From assembly GCA_001579985.1 (NCBI GenBank), contig LRSR01005043.1, forward strand, positions 1 to 22,272: a stretch of DNA of 22,272 bases, given 5' to 3'. Below the pieces are notes generated by a model that had not been told where the DNA came from, ran no database searches, and saw only the letters and a program-made list of their open reading frames with translations. Positions 18,801 through 22,272 of this stretch are shown in pieces; position 1 is the stretch's first letter; every line of letters starts with the position of its first letter. The translations under genes were made by a program, and so were the position numbers. The DNA comes from Hypsibius dujardini (Eukaryota; Tardigrada; Eutardigrada; Parachela; Hypsibiidae).

Positions 18801-19767
18801 ATTATCAACGTCCGCGCCCCAATTCCGCCCAGATAACCGGAAGTGGCACACCATCAAACGCGCCGGCTACAGATGTCCCGTCCACTTCTTCCTCCTCCGC
18901 GGAAGAGGTGAAGCACCAATCGAACATGCTAAGCAACAACGTATGCGTGAAAAACACTGAATGAGAGTATTTTTGTAATACACAAAATGCATTTACGTTA
19001 CGCTGTTATCAAAAATTGAAAATGTTTATGAAAGTACACTAATAAAATCAGAAATGTTTTTCAGGCTTTCATTTTATTAATGACGGGCATATTTCTGGAA
19101 GTATTTACTAATATTTGTAGTGACTGATAGATATAGTTAAATTTGTCTAATTTTTGTATGCAAATAAATACATGAATGTCGATGATTATCAAAAATTAAA
19201 AAATGAATAAAATTGATAACATTATTTCTAATTATTGGCCGTAATTTGTTTCGAAGGAATTACTGTATAAGACGTTAAGAATTAAAAGAGGTATCTTGTA
19301 CATAAATATATAATATATATTTTTACATTGCGTACTAATTTAATATTTATTTTTGCACCCCTTAGGACTCCTCCAAGGCCAAACGCGACACCCTCGCCTC
19401 GCTGTCCGGCCTCTCCGCGGACATCCTGCATAACATGGAAGACGAAATTGACGACGCCATGGGTGACGGCTCGTCCTCCTCCTCCTCCGAGGACGAGGAA
19501 GACATCTTCCGGGAGACCAATGCGACTACCTCCAAAAAGCGGAAGCGGGATGATCTTGACTTAGAAAGTGACAACGATGACGAGGAAGAGGAAGATGAGG
19601 ACGAGCGGGATGCCAAGTTTCTCAAGTCGGAGGAGCTGAAGTTGTCGAGTGAGAGTAGCAGTAGCAGCGATGAGGAACACCGATTCAGCGACGACGATGA
19701 GGATGACGATGATAGTGCTCTGGGTGAACTGGCCGATGCGCTGGACCGTCAACTGTCGGAGGAGTAG
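15811..19767 (+). CDS. CTDP1: FCP1, RNA polymerase II CTD phosphatase, eight exons
   Basis: Exons: 15811-16031, 16445-16583, 16727-16888, 17033-17277, 17354-17620, 17971-18387, 18682-18940, 19366-19767; the join gives 703 aa. FCP1 removes phosphates from the Pol II C-terminal repeat in the nucleus so the enzyme can be recycled. Residues 1-80 form a biotinyl-lipoyl-like domain (FLVKEGDTIQEG), then CPH with CADCG (84-98). The FCPH catalytic domain has DLDQT (D156, D158, T160), FGTRMYAHQIAKILDP, SHRILSRDE and IIDDREDVW (D270, D271). A BRCT domain spans about 407-507 (KKVLQGCNIVFTGLFP to APDWLTESIRRW). The tail has a KKRKR nuclear signal (627-631), Ser/Asp/Glu tracts and an acidic end (ALGELADALDRQL) like the TFIIF-binding motif of human CTDP1. 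Exon 4 could start 24 bp earlier in frame, adding 8 residues. The ATG context is GTTATGG. Confidence 0.95.
16032..16444 (+). other. FCP1 intron 1 with TTGATTGAT motif cluster
   Basis: The intron has TTGATTGATC and ATTGATTGAT words near 16245, 16281 and 16333, and the inverted form (TCAATCAG, AATCAATCAAG) at 16366-16389. The two orientations could pair. No gene is present. Confidence 0.6.
16924..16955 (+). repeat. CAGG microsatellite in FCP1 intron 3
   Basis: About seven uninterrupted CAGG/GGCA units lie in the 144-bp intron 16889-17032. This is the cleanest tetranucleotide run in the window. Confidence 0.9.
17621..17970 (+). repeat. FCP1 intron 5 with TGTC array
   Basis: Between about 17735 and 17905 the sense strand is TGTCTGTC/TGCCTGTC-rich. 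The intron ends TTTATTTTCAG. The donor GTCAGA is weak but is fixed by reading frame and homology on both sides. Confidence 0.85.
18388..18681 (+). repeat. FCP1 intron 6 with GACA array
   Basis: Between about 18400 and 18630 the sense strand is CAGACAGA/CAGGCAG-rich, the reverse complement type of the array in intron 5. The two introns flank exon 6. Confidence 0.85.
18941..19365 (+). other. FCP1 intron 7, AT-rich, with an internal stop and poly(A)-like signal
   Basis: Reading through the donor adds VCVKNTE and a TGA at 18962-18964. AATAAA occurs near 19041. The intron could support a shorter transcript; see the findings. Confidence 0.45.
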
Positions 19768-19882
19768 TCTGGTTCTGGAGGAAAGGTTTCCAGTTGTGTG
19801 TAGATAGAGCGTTTTTGCACAAGATTTTTTGTTGGTTTTTAGACGGGTGTATTCTGCGACAGTATTGCCCAGCGCCAGTAAT

Positions 19883-19888
19883 AATAAA
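19883..19888 (+). terminator. FCP1 polyadenylation signal
   Basis: AATAAA lies 116 bp past the FCP1 stop codon and is followed by a GT-containing stretch (GTGCTCGATAG). It is the best-placed signal for the full-length mRNA. Confidence 0.65.
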
Positions 19889-19975
19889 AAGTGCTCGATA
19901 GAACCAGAAGTGCGCAGTACACGCAGCTGGACTTCCGGTGAATTGCCAATCATTACAGGGAAACATGAAAGTCTT

Positions 19976-20250
19976 TAATAAGCTCATAAAAATAGCCTTT
20001 TTAGTTTAAACATTTACAGACAAACATAAAAAAGTATTTCATAAGTAAATACGAAAACTAGTTTTTTTAGTTAAACATTTACAGGCATAAATAACAATGT
20101 AATTAATAAGCTAATACAAATAGTTTTTCTAGTTCAAATAAAAAAGTAATTAATAATAATAAGCTGATATAAACAGTTTATTTCGTTTGCACATTTACAG
20201 GCAATAATAAGATAATACAAACATTTTTTACTTTAAACATTTACACTAAA
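19976..20250. repeat. Degenerate tandem repeat, about five copies of 45-65 bp
   Basis: Units begin near AATAAGCTAATACAAA, then TTTTTTAGTTTAAACATTTA followed by CAGGCA. They recur from about 19977, 20041, 20106, 20158 and 20205. Copies differ in length and sequence. The array sits between the convergent ends of FCP1 and the uS17m gene. Confidence 0.65.
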
Positions 20251-20621
20251 TTTTGGAATTTTAAATGAACAAAAATAAATTTGGAACGGCTGGGTTGATA
20301 TTGAGTTTGATTTCTGACTAAATTCAAAGTTCAAACCACAAATCTGTACAGACAGACGTCGACTCATCGAGTGACTGCTTTGTTTCACTGACTGATTGTT
20401 TTAATTGCCCCAAACAGCAGCGCAGGCAGTAGATTGATGTATTGGCCTATTTGTTAAACAAGTAAACCGTCGCACTCATCAAGCAATCAATTACAGTGAG
20501 CCAGAACCAATTGCTTGAAAAGAAAACAATGGATGTCAAATATTTCCCCTCAGAATTACACCTCAAAATAAAAGGAGAAGTTGAAAAAAATACAGCAGAC
20601 CACCGGATGGGTACAATGAGG
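20251..20621. other. Convergent intergenic spacer and uS17m 3' flank
   Basis: It contains the probable 3' UTR of the minus-strand ribosomal protein gene. A 157-codon plus-strand frame overlapping 20496-20969 is antisense to that gene and is not supported. Confidence 0.35.
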
Positions 20622-21269
20622 TTACGATTTATCGCGTACCGCCTGAGGAAGACCGTCCGGCACGTCATTGTCGGAATACTTGAGCGATTCCTGACATTTT
20701 CCATGATCCGGCAGCAGCCGATTAATCCGTTGCATATCCTCCAAGAAGTCGATGCGATTCTTGTCCCCGACTACCCGTTTCCCGGTCAGCGGATCGCGCA
20801 GGACGCCGTCGCGGATTACAACTTCGGTGACTTCGTAGATGAGATCGACCCGCTCGGGTTTCGCTTTGGACCGGATCAAAACGTAGTCGTCCACCTTAGT
20901 GAGGTGCGGTCCGTCGTCCGCCCGATATTGGTCGTAGTGCCCGAAGTACTGCAGCAAAACGGAATATGAAATGAGGTGACAAGCGACTGCGCAAGCGAAC
21001 AAAATTATATTGGGAGAAAAGCAATCAAATCAACAATCGACCGATGGCGCAAAGAGTAAATTTCAAAGTCAACCGTAATCAACTAATCAATGCAGAGAAT
21101 GCGGGCGGAGATGTTGAAGAATATATGGGGTCAATTCATAAATCAATTGGTAACTTACCATGTTCAAATACGAGTCGAGACGATTGGTTTGAACTTCGAC
21201 GAGGGAGATCTTCGGAGCGAGTTTCCTCACCACTTTCCCGATCACCATCAGTTTCTTCACGGCTGCCAT
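20622..21269 (-). CDS. MRPS17: Mitochondrial small ribosomal subunit protein uS17m
   Basis: There are two exons on the minus strand: 21269-21159 (37 codons) and 20948-20622, joined in phase 0 across a 210-bp GTAAGT...CTGCAG intron to give 145 aa. The product is an RNA-binding OB-fold protein of the mitochondrial small ribosomal subunit. The start MAAVKKLMVIGKVVRKLA matches the GKV strand of the family. LDSYLNM-YFGHYDQYRADD matches the human DPYLLKYFNKRKTYFAHD stretch, followed by VDDYVLIRSKAKPE and the PLTGKRVVG motif. The C-terminal extension beyond that is weakly conserved, as in other animals. No strong cleavable presequence is seen, as for human MRPS17. It is divergent to the PCGF gene. 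Confidence 0.85.
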
Positions 21270-21647
21270 TCTAATGGGACAAAGAAATCCAAATAAAGAG
21301 GGACTTGAGGTGCTATGCTGATTACTGCTACACTTCAGGATTCTCAAGTAAAAGGCAATGAGCCGGATCCGAAATAACTATTTTCGTTAGACTTTTTTCG
21401 TTCTTCAACTCAGCTTTTTTGTTCTTCAACCTAGCTTTTTGTTCTCCAACTCAGCTTTTTCGTTCTTCAACCCAGCTTTTATGTTCTTCAACCCAGCTTT
21501 TTCGTTCTTTCCGTTCTTTAAACTAGCTTTCTCGTTCTTTTAAACTCAACCGCAGCAAAAGTTTGAAGTGTTGTTTTTTAATCATCCTTTTTAGCGTTTT
21601 CTTGACATTATTCGCAACTACATATCTGGCTCACACGGTGTTAAAAC
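21270..21647. promoter_or_regulatory. Divergent uS17m/PCGF promoter containing a minisatellite
   Basis: Only 378 bp separate the two start codons, so both core promoters must lie here. Most of the space is the 21-bp repeat at 21391-21550. No TATA box is obvious. Confidence 0.5.
21391..21550 (+). repeat. 21-bp minisatellite in a divergent promoter
   Basis: The unit is close to TTTTTCGTTCTTCAACTCAGC and occurs about seven times, the last two copies irregular. Conserved words are GTTCTTCAAC and CAGCTTTT. Confidence 0.85.
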
Positions 21648-22272
21648 ATGGCGGAACGGAGGATACGAATGCGGAGTTTGTTGCCCATTATCCAATGCCG
21701 CTTGTGCAAGGGCTGCATCGTGGACGCCACAACCATTAAAGAATGCCTGCATTCCTGTAAATGTCGCTTGCTCTCTTTTAAATGGCCTAAGCTGTTTAAT
21801 AATAGTACCGGTATTTTTCTTTCCAGTTTGCAAAAGCTGCCTGGTCAAGTACCTTCAGAAAAACAGAAGTTGCCCCAAATGTGAAATTCTAATTCATCAA
21901 AGCCATCCTCTGGATTACATCGGGTCAGTATGGTGTGTGGAGTCTGCATTGATTGCTTGAATTGCTAAATTCTATAACCCGTTTAGTTTAATGACGAATG
22001 AGCTGTTGATTGATTGATTAAATTGTTTTGCCAGACGACAAGAATCAGATTGTTTTTTACTTTGTATTTGGCCTTTTGGCTGGCAGCAGATGGCTACTAA
22101 TGTCTTTAGCTTCATTTAGATAAATGGAGCAAACAAACAGAATCTAAGGAATGCTTATGCAGTTTGTGTACTGGTTGTTTGAATCGCGGGTTTAATTTGT
22201 ATTAATTTTTTTCTAGACACGACCACATCGTCCAGAAAATCGTCTCCAAGATATTTCCCCATCTCGACCAAG
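21648..22272 (+). CDS. PCGF3: Polycomb group RING finger protein, PCGF3/5 type (5' part)
   Basis: Exons 21648-21756, 21827-21923 and 22217 to beyond the window join in frame across GT-AG introns of 70 and 293 bp. The first 87 residues are visible. PCGF proteins pair with RING1 in Polycomb repressive complex 1 to ubiquitinate histone H2A. The N-terminal C3HC4 RING is complete: C17, C20, C33, H35, C38, C41, C52, C55, with the family signature [22 protein letters not shown]. The sequence ILIHQSHPLDYIGHDHIVQKIV points to the PCGF3/PCGF5 branch (human PCGF3 has IHQSHPLQYIGHD) rather than BMI1 or PCGF1. The C-terminal RAWUL domain lies outside the window. Start: ACATGG context, just before RIRMRSLLP. 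Confidence 0.9.

Noticed and set aside
19362-19953. Minus-strand serine-rich and hydrophobic frames
   Set aside because: They are shadows of the acidic/serine tail encoded by FCP1 exon 8 and its 3' UTR.
20496-20969. Plus-strand 157-codon frame
   Set aside because: It is antisense to the uS17m second exon and has no independent support.

Overview
This is nuclear DNA of an invertebrate animal. Coding regions are split by GT-AG introns of 70 to 830 bp, polyadenylation signals are of the AATAAA type, and four conserved metazoan genes can be rebuilt exon by exon. The lineage cannot be fixed from sequence alone. A tardigrade or another small ecdysozoan would fit the compact introns, the AT-rich spacers and the lineage-specific proteins, but that is inference.

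The left part (1-9.1 kb) is accessory and decayed. It holds the end of an unrecognised leucine-rich-repeat-like protein (1-687, +). Next is a roughly 1.03 kb segment bounded by 15-bp perfect inverted repeats (1187-2219), which carries an unrecognised minus-strand reading frame broken by one in-frame TAG. Two near-identical GC-rich hairpins lie at 2145 and 2386. A possible last exon of an unknown minus-strand gene follows (2770-3106). After it come a broken Helitron Rep-region fragment (about 5752-3967, minus) that appears to keep its own intron, and a possible small membrane protein (6250-5882, minus). The last item is a pseudogene of a secreted GIN/DUF2807-like beta-repeat protein (8535-6964, minus), flanked by TTAG-rich repeats.

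The right part (9.8-22.3 kb) is a dense core-gene block of two divergent pairs. Pair one is CBL (E3 ubiquitin ligase, minus, six exons, 14278-9806, 535 aa) and FCP1/CTDP1 (RNA polymerase II CTD phosphatase, plus, eight exons, 15811-19767, 703 aa), separated by about 1.5 kb. Pair two is mitochondrial ribosomal protein uS17m (minus, two exons, 21269-20622, 145 aa) and a PCGF3/5-type Polycomb RING protein (plus, 21648 to the window edge, 5' part only), separated by a 378 bp spacer filled by a 21-bp minisatellite. FCP1 and uS17m converge around 19.8-20.6 kb, where a degenerate tandem repeat lies.

The four core genes do not form a pathway. They cover receptor down-regulation, transcription recycling, mitochondrial translation and chromatin silencing. 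What links CBL and FCP1 is intron content: several of their introns are packed with degenerate GACA or TGTC tetranucleotide arrays. Arrays of opposite orientation flank single exons (CBL exons 4 and 5, FCP1 exon 6), an arrangement that could pair in the pre-mRNA. A second tetranucleotide motif, TTGATTGAT, clusters in promoters and first introns.
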